Origin: Agarophyton chilense
Taxonomy: Eukaryota; Rhodophyta; Florideophyceae; Gracilariales; Gracilariaceae
NCBI GenBank assembly: GCA_030374765.1
Contig: JARGXX010000092.1
Coordinates: forward strand, 1,612,001-1,676,000
Reading direction: 5' to 3'
DNA length: 64,000 bases
A program made the position numbers and the translations under genes. Within the stretch, counting starts at the first letter, position 1; every line of letters begins with the position of its first letter. Positions 1 through 10,396 of this stretch are shown piece by piece. The notes beneath the pieces were generated by a model. It had not been told where the DNA came from, made no database searches, and saw nothing but the letters and a program-made list of their open reading frames with translations.

Positions 1-1381
1 TTCGCTGCTCCACTTTCAAGAGCTCCAAAGGCCAAGGCTTTCCCAGCACCACCTGCACCGATGCAGATTACATGCTTGCCGCCCATGCCGTTGTCCAAGT
101 GATCCTCCACGGCGGATATCGCAGCGACCCAATCCGTGTTGTAGCCCTTGAGAGTGCCATCTCTCTCTCGTACTACAGTGTTCATAGCCCCAATCTTCCG
201 GGCGACATCGTCTATGTCATCCATCGCTTCCATAGCAACTTCCTTTCCAGGCTTCGTCACTGCGAAGCCGTTGACACCGAGCTCGCACATACTACGAATG
301 AATTCAGGGCAGTGGCTTTCCACTTTGAAAGCCACAAAAACTCCATTTATATCGCTTGCAGTCATTGCTGCATTATGTAAAGCGGGGCTCATCGATTGAC
401 TAATTGGATTGCCAATGACACCGTATATCGGAGTCGAAGGTAGAATCTGATTAACGCGATACATTTCAATTAAGGTGCTGGCTTGTATCTGCCCGGGAGC
501 AGACTCGGCACCAGCTCCTACAGAAGCAAAAGTGAGATAAGAGCCGAACTTGGGAGCGAGAATTCTTGACGGCTGTCCTGCCTCACCCATAGCAAGAATA
601 ATTGTCGCGGACGAAGACTTTTGTAGAGCCCTGAACACGGTACAATTTTCCAAGGCAGAGGTGGCAGCCATGGCAATTTTGCACACGTCCGCGCCGGCTT
701 GACGCATGTCGGTGAGGATTCGATCGATTTGTTCAGAATTGAGCGAGCTGCTAAAGTCATGATAGGATATAATAAGCTTCGTTGAGCGCAATGGTAAAGA
801 CAGGCCGCTGGACTTTAAATACTGAAGAAAGAGTGGAATGGCCTTTAGTTCAACATCAATATGTTGAGAACCCAACTGCGCGGCGCGCACAAGAGCTTGT
901 AGTCGTTGAACTTCAGAAGTGCGACAATTACCTCCTTCCCACGCGGCGCGATTTGTGACGATGGTAGGGAGAGGTGTTTCTTTCAAAATGCGCTCCCATT
1001 GATGTGATTGAGATTCATCCAACAGATCGATTCGAATTTCGACGAGGTCCGCTCCTACTTGTTTTGCTTCTCGAGCCTTAACTCGATTGAAAGCAATGTT
1101 AGATGGTAGCCGAGGCGCGAAGATGTAGATAAGCAACGTACTTGTTTGAGCTGCTCGGCAATGGTTGCGCCAGTTAAGCTGGTGCAAATCTTGGTATTTG
1201 TTAAAAGGGATTGAGGATTGGTTGTTAACGAATTGGGACGCGGCACGATGGATCGTCGCAATCGGCAGACCCATGGTGCATTGCGTCGCCCAGACATCTG
1301 AGGGAGTAGTTTTGGCTGAGCGATTTGCAATGGTGCAATGTTTGAAAACGCGGTGGTCATATTGGAAACTGAAAACGCCAA
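1..1381 (-). CDS. Bifunctional 3-dehydroquinate dehydratase / shikimate dehydrogenase (3' end beyond the window)
   Basis: Shikimate-pathway enzyme carrying out the dehydratase and NADPH-dependent reductase steps that convert 3-dehydroquinate to shikimate, as in plants. Read on the minus strand as join(1142..1381, 1..1076), running off the left edge. The dehydratase half shows GADLVEIRIDLLD, the catalytic His in SYHDF and the Schiff-base Lys in DVCKIA. The reductase half shows NPISQSMSPALHN, NTVVRERDGTLKGYNTDW and the nucleotide-binding GAGGAGKALAFGA. The N-terminal exon encodes ICTSLTGATIAEQLKQ and is preceded by a Ser/Arg/Pro-rich stretch that could be a plastid transit peptide. I infer a 65-bp intron (1077-1141) with donor GTACGT and acceptor TTAAG, because the reading frame changes exactly there; a nearby alternative site pair cannot be excluded. 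The gene is divergent from the next one. Confidence 0.9.
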
Positions 1382-2148
1382 ACGCTTATATTGGTACCGT
1401 TTGACTGACGAAGGTGTTCGCTACGGTCAAGAAGCGGTGGCCATCGTTGACCTGAACACCTATTTGCAGCGGACCTTCTTCTGTTTTGAACCGGAGCGGT
1501 CGAGCTCCTCACTGCGTCACGGAGCATAGGGCCCAAAGAGTGATGCATGCGCACTTGCAGCACACTCACTTCCAAACCTACACAACTTACAGAAAACCCT
1601 CTTTACGGCCTACAACAACGCCACGGTGCACTGTGGCCACGATGCCACTCGGATACAGTGAGTTGTACGTGGTCGCGTGGCCGCGTGGCCGCGTGGCCAC
1701 GCGCGTTCGGCCACGGGGGTTCCGAGTCTCGTGCGACACAGGTGCTGCAAGAGAGAGCAGCATTCCAGGATTGGATCCGCTCGGCGCCTCGTTGCCGGCG
1801 TGCGTGGCAAACCCAGCTGTCTCCCGATTTGCACGCCAAACGCACTTTGCACTTCACACCCCGGACTTGGGGGCCTCAGGTTGCCGCCGTGGTGAAGCAA
1901 TGGCGACCAACTTGGTGCCCACTCCCACCGCCGCCCAGCTCGGGAACAGGACTTGAGTATGAACCCATATCAGCGCTCTCACACCCGCCCTCCCTCCCCC
2001 CCTCCCTCCCGTTCGTCGGCCGCTCTCTGTCCTATCACTTGCCTTTCTCGCCACCTCCGAACAATTCAGTGCGACCGGAGCCTTAGTGCCACGCTGCGAA
2101 TACTATGCGCCTCTGGCTGCTCAACTTCATTGTACTCATTTCTTCCTC
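1382..2148. other. Intergenic region between two divergent genes
   Basis: No coding frame here resembles a protein. The segment should hold the promoters of the shikimate enzyme (leftwards) and the TMCO4-like gene (rightwards). Around 1672-1718 there is a short GC-rich array of the unit CGCGTGGC, including a GTGGCCAC palindrome. Around 1981-2010 there is a pyrimidine-rich run of CCCTCCCT type just upstream of the rightward gene. Function is not known. Confidence 0.5.
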
Positions 2149-4434
2149 ATGAGCTTTGAAAACAGTGCAGACTCTGCGACCTCACGCACTTCCTCAGCAC
2201 AAGGTCAATGCTTCTGCTTTGAACCGGCTGGTCCAGGGCAAAACCTTCCCGCCGCCGGAATTCTCGCTGCATGTGTCGCATCTTTGGCACCTGATCCGCC
2301 GTGGTTGAGAGCATATCTAACCAGAACTCTCCACGCGTTCTCGCTGCCACCTGGTGCTCGCGATGGCCTCATTCAGCAGGCTTTAGAGATCGCATCATCT
2401 CACAACGCAGTGCCTCGTGCCTCAGAAGTTGCCGATGCGTATCTCCGCGCCTCCTCTTTTGGTCAGTCCCAAGCTATTCCCCTCATCTCTGCAGTTCTTG
2501 AAGCAGATGTCATTAACTGCACCGTTTACGATGCGCGAGCTAGAGAATCCGTTATGCGGTATATCTCTGCTTTGAATCTTCCACCACGCATTCTATACAC
2601 TGCTGAGCATCAACTTGCTGAACTCGTGATCGCCCTGGCGGAAAATTCGACTGTTAATGGTGAAAACGTCGAGTCCGTGGGGGAGGACGAGGCTCATACG
2701 CGCCGTAGGACAAACATGAAATGGCTTAAGGTTGGCGCTGCAGGTCTATTTGGTGGTCTTGCCCTTGGTATAAGCGGCGGACTGATTGCTCCTGCTTTGT
2801 TGCCCGCTTTAGGTACGGTTGGACTGGCTAGCGCCACTGGTCCCTTGGCAGCCCTTGGCGGTGGTGGTGCTGTAGCTGTCGGAAGCCTCTTTGGAGCAGC
2901 AGGCGCCGGCGTTGGTGCGGCAGCTATGAAAAGCCGCACCGGTGACATAGACGAGTTTTCGTTTGAGCCATGCACTCCTTCACATGACAGTTCATCCCAT
3001 GCATATGACACGGCGCGCATAACTCCGACGGAGAACATTCACGAAGCTTATATTCAGTTATCCATGGAGACAAGAGCCATCGGCGGGCTCTTGGTGTGGG
3101 AAATTCTTACCTCTCAACAGTTTGACATGGTCGTTCCAGCGCGAATTGCGTTTGGTGTTCAAACTCAAGATTTGGCGCATGGGGCTGCGCGGCCAGTGTC
3201 CAAATGGCTGCTTTCGGAGCAGTTCATGGACGTCGGTGGGCTCGATAGGAATGGGAAAGGTAAACGTCGACGAACCACTGGAGCAGTCACAATAACTGAG
3301 AACAAAATGTATGTGCTTCGTTTTCGACTGATGCCGGGTTCTCTCACTGTGAATATTTCGTATCGTACTGCGTTTGTGCCTCCGGGAATAGAGCCTCCTG
3401 TGTGGATCATGGGCGAGAATGAGGAACATGCTACGGAGCATGAGAAGAGTAAACCTAGATCTCTGTCGATGGCAATCCTCGTTCCTGGGCTGCTTAGCGC
3501 TGCTGAAAACAGCGCATATCCTGGGATGTGCGCCGACCAGTTTCACAAGACAACCCCGGTTTTGGCAAAGTTTGGGATACAGACGTTTGCATTGAGGTGG
3601 GAATCTCAACTTCTTTTAGAACTGAGTAATGCGCTCAGGAAACTTATTGCAAGGATGACTGTTTCTATTGCTGCACAGAACGGTGCGATGATGGTTTTGC
3701 CAGCGTTAGTGGGCGCTGTAGCTCTCCCCGTATCAATTATCGGTGCTCTGCGGACACTAATTGGAAACATATGGGCGAAAGCAATCTCCCATGCAGCAGA
3801 ATGCGGATACATGCTTGCCGCTGAACTAGCTTCACGTTCGTTCGGAAATCGTCCGATTGTACTAGCAGGTTTCTCCGTGGGTGCGCTAGTAGTATTTAGT
3901 TGTTTGCAAGAGCTTGCGCGACGCAAACTCGACGGCATTGTCCATGACGCGTATCTTATCGGTGCTCCTTGCACTGCAGACCTCGCGGCGTGGCGAGAAG
4001 TTCGATCTGTTGTGTCGGGCAGGTTGGTGAATGCCTACAACCCACGTGACTGGTATCTGGAACTGTACCATAGAGGAACGAATTTAGGGTCAGTAGCTGG
4101 AAACCGGCCTGTGAAGGACGTGGAAGGCATAGCTAATGTTGAAAATGTGTGTTTGACTCAAGAACAAGTTGCCAACCATATGGACTACGCAAAACGATCA
4201 CAGCAGATACTTGTTGATCTTGGAATCGCAAATCCTGAAGTCAGGAGACCATGGTCGATGGATTTGGCAGTTTCAACCCAAATTCATGAGCCTACTCATA
4301 ATGCAGAACATAGTTCTGACATCTTCGAATCCGAAACTGGTGCTTCACATTCTGAAGAATTAGACGTTGTGCTGTTCAAGTCGAAGAGAAGGGCGAAGCC
4401 GGACAGAAGAAAATACCAGAACTCTGATGAATAA
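2149..4434 (+). CDS. TMCO4/DUF726-family membrane alpha/beta hydrolase
   Basis: Member of the DUF726 family (animal TMCO4, yeast Mil1), predicted membrane-associated alpha/beta hydrolases. Residue numbers count from the first in-frame Met at 2086. A Gly/Ala-rich hydrophobic stretch at about 210-281 matches the membrane-inserting segment of the family. The hydrolase part starts near 458. Its nucleophile elbow is GFSVGA (Ser597), followed by LIGAPC and a candidate catalytic His in VANHMDY. Between membrane segment and hydrolase, about 316-430 is a beta-rich insert (GGLLVWEIL, then YVLRFRLMPGSLTVNISY) that looks like a GOLD-type sandwich. The tail is charged. I chose Met22 (2149), which starts a typical soluble N-terminus; the Met at 2086 would add 21 residues. 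No intron is needed. Confidence 0.85.
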   Translation: MSFENSADSATSRTSSAQGQCFCFEPAGPGQNLPAAGILAACVASLAPDPPWLRAYLTRTLHAFSLPPGARDGLIQQALEIASSHNAVPRASEVADAYLRASSFGQSQAIPLISAVLEADVINCTVYDARARESVMRYISALNLPPRILYTAEHQLAELVIALAENSTVNGENVESVGEDEAHTRRRTNMKWLKVGAAGLFGGLALGISGGLIAPALLPALGTVGLASATGPLAALGGGGAVAVGSLFGAAGAGVGAAAMKSRTGDIDEFSFEPCTPSHDSSSHAYDTARITPTENIHEAYIQLSMETRAIGGLLVWEILTSQQFDMVVPARIAFGVQTQDLAHGAARPVSKWLLSEQFMDVGGLDRNGKGKRRRTTGAVTITENKMYVLRFRLMPGSLTVNISYRTAFVPPGIEPPVWIMGENEEHATEHEKSKPRSLSMAILVPGLLSAAENSAYPGMCADQFHKTTPVLAKFGIQTFALRWESQLLLELSNALRKLIARMTVSIAAQNGAMMVLPALVGAVALPVSIIGALRTLIGNIWAKAISHAAECGYMLAAELASRSFGNRPIVLAGFSVGALVVFSCLQELARRKLDGIVHDAYLIGAPCTADLAAWREVRSVVSGRLVNAYNPRDWYLELYHRGTNLGSVAGNRPVKDVEGIANVENVCLTQEQVANHMDYAKRSQQILVDLGIANPEVRRPWSMDLAVSTQIHEPTHNAEHSSDIFESETGASHSEELDVVLFKSKRRAKPDRRKYQNSDE

Positions 4435-5976
4435 AGAATAACTGCCCTGTATAGCATTGCACCCCCAAAGCCTTTCAAACTGCTGTTGTAAGGCTGAACG
4501 CGCCTTTAAAGCTTTAATGCAACTCCTCTTCAAGTGTCTGCTACAAAGTCTGTGCATCACGGAAGTGCTCTTCGGTAGATCTCTTTCTCGACGAGATAAA
4601 AAATAAGCTTCTCGATGTTCTTCTGCACTGTCTACTAGCGTAGATGCTTCATCAAGAGGAAATATATATTTTTGCGACGTCTAGACCAGGAACCTTCGCA
4701 GGAATGCCGTACTCTGTATTCTGCAGCAACACGCTTCCATTTCTGAAGTACCTCGTCCGCCGGTGTAGATACATTTTTCATTGATGGACGAGCTGGTAAT
4801 AAACAGAGGTTTCTTGAAGTGTCGAGCGGTAATATTAATTGGAGAATTAGACCAGCGCGACCTCTCTAGTAGATACATGGACACACGTTATCGTTACACC
4901 CTTTTGGATCGGTGATAACTGGGAAGCGGTTGATATGCAATTGTACACCGAATATTTTCATTACTGGATACCACAATGTGTTATGGAGTCCAAAACGGGT
5001 ACTGTCGAGAAGGTTGTATTTCCTTCTCTTTGCAAAGGCTAAGGCCTTGGTCTTGAAGAATTATCATCAATTGGCCTGATAGAGTGTTGGCCGTTTTAGT
5101 GAGAGAAGGTTTATTCCAAAAGTAACGTTCTTTGCTACGTATTAATAGAACGTGGCATGGCCGTAATAGAGAGAGAGAGAGACATGGAGTGATGAATACT
5201 TTCGTTGTGGCCTTTTTCGGAAGAGAGCATTTGTTTGCTCAGAAACGTTCTGCAGCACGTTTCACCTTGTAAGAAGGGATGCACGCCGAAAGAGAAACGG
5301 GACGTGCAATTCACCTTTACGTACTATGCCTGACTCCGATCTACTCTCAACAGATCCGAACGAAATGAGAACGCAGACGGATCTCCAACGGAGGTCAATA
5401 ACGGAAAGGGAAATGCCAAAAAGCAGAAAGAGCACGAAACACACGCGTACGATATCCTGGCGTTCTTGCCACCTCATGTAGCCCGATCTTGGTTTCCGTC
5501 GTAGATCTTGTTGCTTCCTCATTTCTTTCTCTTCCTATGGAATTCAATTGTCGTATTGGTACAGTTATGGAATGCTATATTAAGATAATCTTCTCTCTTC
5601 AGAAAGGCCATAATCTGTACTCAGTTTGATTCTATTTGATAGATAAAAGTCAGGCACACCTCGTGAAGGGAAGCTGCTCATACCCTCCTTGTTGTCATAC
5701 TTTTTTTGCTTTCAATGCAGGCTACCAAGAAGCAGTGCACTCTCCCGTTTATCCATTGTTTATGCTGCCAGAGCAAGTATAGTGGACTACCCTAGTCCTG
5801 AAAGAGGTGAGAGAAACGAAAAACAAAAATGTTGAGTGGCTGCTCTGGGAGGTTTTCGGTTGTGTAAATGCTTTACTTCTTTTGAGCGACCCTCCAAGTT
5901 GAGTACTTCACTATATCTTTCAAAGGCCCACATCTTTGTATTGGCCCCGACACGATTCTATGTCGTTTGCTCCACT
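4435..5976. other. Gene-free stretch of about 1.5 kb
   Basis: Only short frames occur, none with recognisable composition or motifs. A small GA microsatellite lies near 5169-5183. It should hold the 3' end of the hydrolase transcript and the promoter of the glycosyltransferase gene. I see no RNA gene or transposon remnant. Confidence 0.4.
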
Positions 5977-7515
5977 ATGACTCGATGCAATGAGTGGCTC
6001 TCTTTTCTTAACAACGACGTATACTCGTTTGTTTGTCGAAAGAAACATGTGTATATCTTTTCCGTGCTGATGGTACTGAATGTTTCAGCAGTCATTGCTG
6101 TTCCTCCCGCTCTCATAGTTGGACGACATGAAAGTATTGACGCAAACCACTCTTTCTGCAGAATACACAACGTATGTCGCGTTGGAGATGGTTCCATGCT
6201 TCTGCCGTCCTGGATGAAAAAATATTCTTATCAACTTGAAATGTGCGGTATTCAGAAGATGTTATTTGCGCTAGAAGATGAAAAGCTATCCGCCACTTTT
6301 GTTTCAAGATCTGGGGGAACAAAAGCCAAGGTAACTTTAAATTATGAGTATGAAGAAATGGATGTGATAGGAGCAAATATACCTCGAGGGAAACGTGAGT
6401 TCTTAGCTTACGATATTGCTCCGTACATTTCTATGATGGAGATGTTCTTACCTTCAGAGAGGTCTACCGATTTCAGTTTTCAATGTTTGTCGAGCGATCC
6501 CGACACTTGTACCGGATATCGACACCATTATATCGAGAACACTTCGCTTAATCCCTTGCTTTTAATTGATGCACGTATTGCAAACTCGAAGGAATATCAG
6601 TGGCCCAAAAGCCTCCTGCGACTGATAAGAAACAGTGTCATGGGCAAATTAAAGATTGTGGACATGAAAGAACTTTACGGATGGAAGGTTCGCTCAACGG
6701 CTTCATGTTTTGGCTCAGTGCTTTCTACGAATGTTCGAACTAGTGACATGTCTCGCAATTTATTCCCTGGAACACATCGCTTTTTTTCTTTGAATGGCCT
6801 GTCCAGAAACATCACAGGTCGAGTCCGGAACTCAATTATGCCATGCATATGCAAGGTTTTGGTTTTGAATCGATTTGGAAAGAGATTTATGATAGGAGGT
6901 GACATTTTGACGAGAGCTATAGAATCCTTTGGAAAGAAAGTGTCGGACATCGATCCGACTGTGCGCATAGAGGCAGAAGAAGTCTTCTTCGATAACTCAT
7001 CCTTCCATGAGCAGGTATCAGTTGTACAACAATCTAGCATCGTGGTGGCATCTCATGGAGATGCAAACTCCAATTTCATGTTCCTTAAACCGGAGTCATA
7101 TGTCTTTGAAATTATGCCCTACGGATTCAAATCGGATATTTTCCGGAACTTATCAGTCGCGTATGGGGCCCAGTATGAACTAATTCGGTCTCAAGCCGAT
7201 AATGAGGTGTTTAAGGCATGCGTAGAACACTACAACTCAAACGGAGGCCCTTCATTGACTCAATATCTTATCTCTTGGGAGCGGGGTGCACAAATGTTCT
7301 GGAACGAGACAATACAACGTAGAGAAAACGTTGGGTCCAACTTCGAGATACCAGAAGACGAAGACCAAGAAAGCTCTGCTTCGTTGAAGAATTTGAGAGA
7401 ATGTGCCTCATATCAGCGCCTCAGCGTAGATCTCAAAGACTTGGCGAGAAGAGTCGTACAGGTAGCGGTCCGACAGTGTAGAGTTGAGGGTGATTTGGGG
7501 TTCCTACACCACTGA
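5977..7515 (+). CDS. GT61-like (DUF563-type) Golgi glycosyltransferase, paralogue A
   Basis: Predicted type II membrane glycosyltransferase acting in the secretory pathway. From the Met at 5977 a short basic cytosolic end is followed by one hydrophobic segment (IFSVLMVLNVSAVIAVPPAL) and a lumenal domain of about 460 residues. The C-terminal part has IVVASHGDANSNFMFL followed by FEIMPYGF, resembling the HGA-x-x-N-x-x-F and VVE motifs of GT61 enzymes. The N-terminal lumenal part has SMLLPSWM. Several blocks match the protein at 40,828-42,750, so the two are paralogues. The frame is open 47 codons further up to 5836, but the internal Met gives the usual membrane topology. Substrate is unknown; sulfated-galactan or glycoprotein synthesis is only a guess. 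Confidence 0.7.
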   Translation: MTRCNEWLSFLNNDVYSFVCRKKHVYIFSVLMVLNVSAVIAVPPALIVGRHESIDANHSFCRIHNVCRVGDGSMLLPSWMKKYSYQLEMCGIQKMLFALEDEKLSATFVSRSGGTKAKVTLNYEYEEMDVIGANIPRGKREFLAYDIAPYISMMEMFLPSERSTDFSFQCLSSDPDTCTGYRHHYIENTSLNPLLLIDARIANSKEYQWPKSLLRLIRNSVMGKLKIVDMKELYGWKVRSTASCFGSVLSTNVRTSDMSRNLFPGTHRFFSLNGLSRNITGRVRNSIMPCICKVLVLNRFGKRFMIGGDILTRAIESFGKKVSDIDPTVRIEAEEVFFDNSSFHEQVSVVQQSSIVVASHGDANSNFMFLKPESYVFEIMPYGFKSDIFRNLSVAYGAQYELIRSQADNEVFKACVEHYNSNGGPSLTQYLISWERGAQMFWNETIQRRENVGSNFEIPEDEDQESSASLKNLRECASYQRLSVDLKDLARRVVQVAVRQCRVEGDLGFLHH

Positions 7516-7805
7516 TCGCTCTCTTGCACTCGTTGTTCAGCTTGAGCGTTTATATTTCATTTTTGGCACACTAAAAAGAATGGTCGGGAACCCGAATCGA
7601 AACGTAGCACATAACATCCGAGGAGTCCGGCGAGAAATAGAGCCTTTCTTCTGGCTTCAGTCAAATGCGATGGGCAATCAAATCGCACACATCCCGCCGC
7701 GCACGCTGCGGACGTAAAGTGTGGGCAAGGATAATCGTTTCACTGCAAAGAGATCTTTAGTCAACCATAAATGTCTGGAATAAAACTGACACTACAGTAT
7801 TCGTG

Positions 7806-8717
7806 TTATTGTGGATTACTTGTCGTGTTGGCTGTACCTGTACCACCCACAGGGGTAGATGATGGAGGACTTGTGGGTGATCCATTTGAGACGCCTTGTG
7901 GATTTTGGGCAGCCTCTTGTTCACTTAATCCAGTTTGCGCAAAGAGATTCATGAAACCACCTCTTAGAGCCATGAAGCTGTCGTTCAAAGTTGTATTTTG
8001 CCTAGCACTTTCTGCAAGTCTTTCAGTTTGTTCCGAAAGGTGTAGGCTGTCGTCAACGCGTTGGGCTACGTGCTTCGTTTGGGTTGCGACAGTGCTGGCC
8101 ACGAAGGCTGCGTTTGCCTTGCTGCTTTCGGCAAAGGTACGGACGTTGCTGGTGACTTGCCATTTTCCATCAAGATCTGTTGCGAAGTCGCGGGTGCGTT
8201 GGCCAGCGGCTGCAACTTGTTCCTTTGCAGACTTTAAAACACCAGTATCGGTTACATCGCCAATCAATTTTCCGGCTTTCTGCACCTCGGCGGCAACGAC
8301 TGAACTCACCCCAGTGAAGATTCCCCCGATATCAGAGAATCCGGGAAGAATCGCGTTTGCATTAGGGGTTAACTCTGGAAGTACATTAAAATCGTAGTCT
8401 TCGGGTACCGCGGTGATCGCGACAGCTTGATCAACAATAGTAGACTTGTCCATGACAATTGCGTCAGCCTTCGCCCTTGGCTCAGTGAAAACAACGACAG
8501 CCTCCTGAGATGAGTCCACGCCGTTTGGTGAACGTATAGAGCGTAGGCGTAATGTATCAATCGGACACACAAATGAAAAGAAGTCTTCAATTGCAGCTTG
8601 TGTTGCTAACGGCGATATGTTGCGCACAAGAACGGCGCGAGAAAGCGCCTCTGGAGGGGGGAATGGAGCTTCCGAAGAGTCCATTGTAGCTTGCGGAAGG
8701 GATAATTTGAAAGACAC
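7806..8717 (-). CDS. RRM-domain protein resembling plant ACD11-binding partner (BPA1/VIP1-like)
   Basis: Protein of 303 residues with one N-terminal RNA-recognition motif, about residues 27-105: RNP2-like AVLVRNI, then QEAVVVFTEPRAKADAIV where RNP1 would lie. The RRM is followed by a long Ala/Thr/Lys-rich, probably helical region and a Pro/Ser/Thr-rich disordered tail. This layout, with a variant RRM and a helical tail with repeated Ala-Lys segments, recalls the plant BPA1/VIP1-like family that binds the lipid-transfer protein ACD11. The RNP1 aromatic residues are weak, so RNA binding is uncertain. A second Met at residue 12 is an alternative start. It is convergent with the glycosyltransferase gene, about 290 bp away, with nothing notable between them. 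Confidence 0.7.
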   Translation of the reverse strand: MSFKLSLPQATMDSSEAPFPPPEALSRAVLVRNISPLATQAAIEDFFSFVCPIDTLRLRSIRSPNGVDSSQEAVVVFTEPRAKADAIVMDKSTIVDQAVAITAVPEDYDFNVLPELTPNANAILPGFSDIGGIFTGVSSVVAAEVQKAGKLIGDVTDTGVLKSAKEQVAAAGQRTRDFATDLDGKWQVTSNVRTFAESSKANAAFVASTVATQTKHVAQRVDDSLHLSEQTERLAESARQNTTLNDSFMALRGGFMNLFAQTGLSEQEAAQNPQGVSNGSPTSPPSSTPVGGTGTANTTSNPQ

Positions 8718-9196
8718 AGGCGTTTGACGGCAACAATTAATTCGAAGTAAAACAGGTGTGAATGCACTGCGAGAAGCTGGCAGGTCGGAACGACCAGACT
8801 CGACGCACTTCGATCAGTTCACGGAGGATTTCTAATCCGCACACAAGAACCAGCGACTGTAAAGCACTGCGAAATGTTTGCGGCCACAGTTCAACTCCTC
8901 GCCCTGAGCTGTGATTTCTTCGGGCGCTTGAAAACCAAATACTTTGCCCACCGGGTCACGAGCATGTCAATACTGTTGACTGCAAAGTCTTCGCTTGAAG
9001 TAGTCGAAAGCGTTTCAATCGGTTCGTGATGTTTTGTGGCCAAGTTCAATTTTGCAAAAATGAACCCGGTCGGTCCTGACAGTGTGAATACACACGAGCA
9101 AAACAGCAAAATGGCACGCAAGCCAAATGCCCGTTCGTAGACCCCACCAGCTTCGGTGCACGGCTCACAGCAAGGTGCGAGACGTCGATGTTGCAA
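8718..9196. other. Spacer between two minus-strand genes, with one doubtful small frame
   Basis: A minus-strand frame of 101 codons (8891-9196) begins directly after the stop of the NUP43-like gene. It contains a hydrophobic segment (AILLFCSCVFTLSGPTGFIF) and a basic tail, but matches nothing I know. Its position in what should be the 3' untranslated region of NUP43 argues against a real gene. The rest should include the promoter of the RRM gene. Confidence 0.3.
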
Positions 9197-10396
9197 TCAC
9201 GAAGACAAAGAACCGAATCCCACTATGCCAGAATCGGTGGCATAGGCAAACAAGGCGGCATCGCGATGTGCGTCGACGCTATTCACTGCCATCATCTCTC
9301 GAACAAGGTTCGAAATGTCCAGTTGAGATAACTGAGCCCGCCAGAATTCACCTTGATCGCAGTACGCGCGTTCTATACTTCCGAAACCACCGCGATCTCC
9401 CGCACTGGCGAAGTCTGCCATGCGAATATTTCCATCTTCACCGCATGCCAAAAGCAAACCCGCTCGCGAACTGCTTACTACTCCTAGGTCCCATATTGGC
9501 CCGGAGTGCAGTCCTATCCGATTTAGCGGAATACTATCTGACCTGCGATCCCAGATAACTAGCTCTCCGTTTCGCATGCCGCCCATAACAAAATGTGGCT
9601 GACCTGGGTCTGTATTAACGCAAGTAGCTACAGACTTTCCAGGGTGAACAAGGTCGGTTCGATCACCGCTTCGCACATCCCAGACAGCCACATCACAGCC
9701 CGCGGTGATTATTTCAGTTCCTCTCTCGTCAACGCTTACCAAGTCTCGAAAACCGACTTCGTCAAACTGTAATCCGTTTGATTGTCCTGTGGTGACATCG
9801 ATTATCATTAAACTTCCATGAACCCCTGCAGCAATCAAACCAACCCGTGAATATGCCACAGATGAGATACTTTCCATCTTTTCATATTTCTCCATATCGT
9901 AAACGTGGCGTATTTCTGCTTTGTCGGGATCAATTCCAGACAAACTATACACGGCACCTTGCGAAGAGGCAGTGAACACTTGCCCTTCGTCGGTGACACA
10001 GATTTTGTTAACCTTCCCCTTGTGAGGCAGTTCTCTAATTTTCTTGCAGGCCATCTCATGTCTTGCCGTCACGCCGTAGAAAGTTAGCGTATCGACTTCG
10101 CCGTCGCCGCTACCGACTAAGGCAATTGCATGTTCCGCCGTATTCGGTAACCATCGAATACAAGTCTGCGATGCCGAAGTGAACGATAGGGCTGGTGCGC
10201 GGGTGGAAAGGGTCTGAAAGGCGGGATTCGAAAGGAGAGGAACAGTTAGAGACGATTCTTTCGCTTTCGGGTTGAAGTCTGGTACATATCGATTTCCGGT
10301 GATAGCCACGATACTCTGAGAGGAGAATTGCTTTTGCTCTTGTTTGACGGTCGCTCTTCGTGCAGAACGAGGTATTGTCCGTCTTCGGCCTTCCAT
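9197..10396 (-). CDS. NUP43-like WD40 nucleoporin (Y-complex)
   Basis: WD40 beta-propeller protein of 399 residues. Blade signatures include IRWLPN, ITAGCDVAVWDVRSGD, VMGGMRNGELVIWDRRSD and LLACGEDGNIRM. The order of blades, the IWDRR followed by an H-S-G-P-I-W-D-L blade start, and the C-terminal VNSVDAH...FAYATDSGIV match animal and plant NUP43, a peripheral member of the Nup107-160 (Y) complex of the nuclear pore. The stretch before blade 1 is basic and longer than usual. The Met at 10396 is the first in frame after an upstream stop. A further 5' exon cannot be excluded, because a GTAAAT donor-like site follows an ATG near 10590. Divergent from the YEATS gene. Confidence 0.75.
   Translation of the reverse strand: MEGRRRTIPRSARRATVKQEQKQFSSQSIVAITGNRYVPDFNPKAKESSLTVPLLSNPAFQTLSTRAPALSFTSASQTCIRWLPNTAEHAIALVGSGDGEVDTLTFYGVTARHEMACKKIRELPHKGKVNKICVTDEGQVFTASSQGAVYSLSGIDPDKAEIRHVYDMEKYEKMESISSVAYSRVGLIAAGVHGSLMIIDVTTGQSNGLQFDEVGFRDLVSVDERGTEIITAGCDVAVWDVRSGDRTDLVHPGKSVATCVNTDPGQPHFVMGGMRNGELVIWDRRSDSIPLNRIGLHSGPIWDLGVVSSSRAGLLLACGEDGNIRMADFASAGDRGGFGSIERAYCDQGEFWRAQLSQLDISNLVREMMAVNSVDAHRDAALFAYATDSGIVGFGSLSS

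Noticed and set aside
7771-8397. 208-codon plus-strand frame
   Set aside because: Lies fully opposite the RRM gene and has shadow composition.
8891-9196. 101-codon minus-strand frame with one hydrophobic segment
   Set aside because: Starts immediately after the NUP43-like stop, so it probably lies in that gene's 3' untranslated region; no homology.
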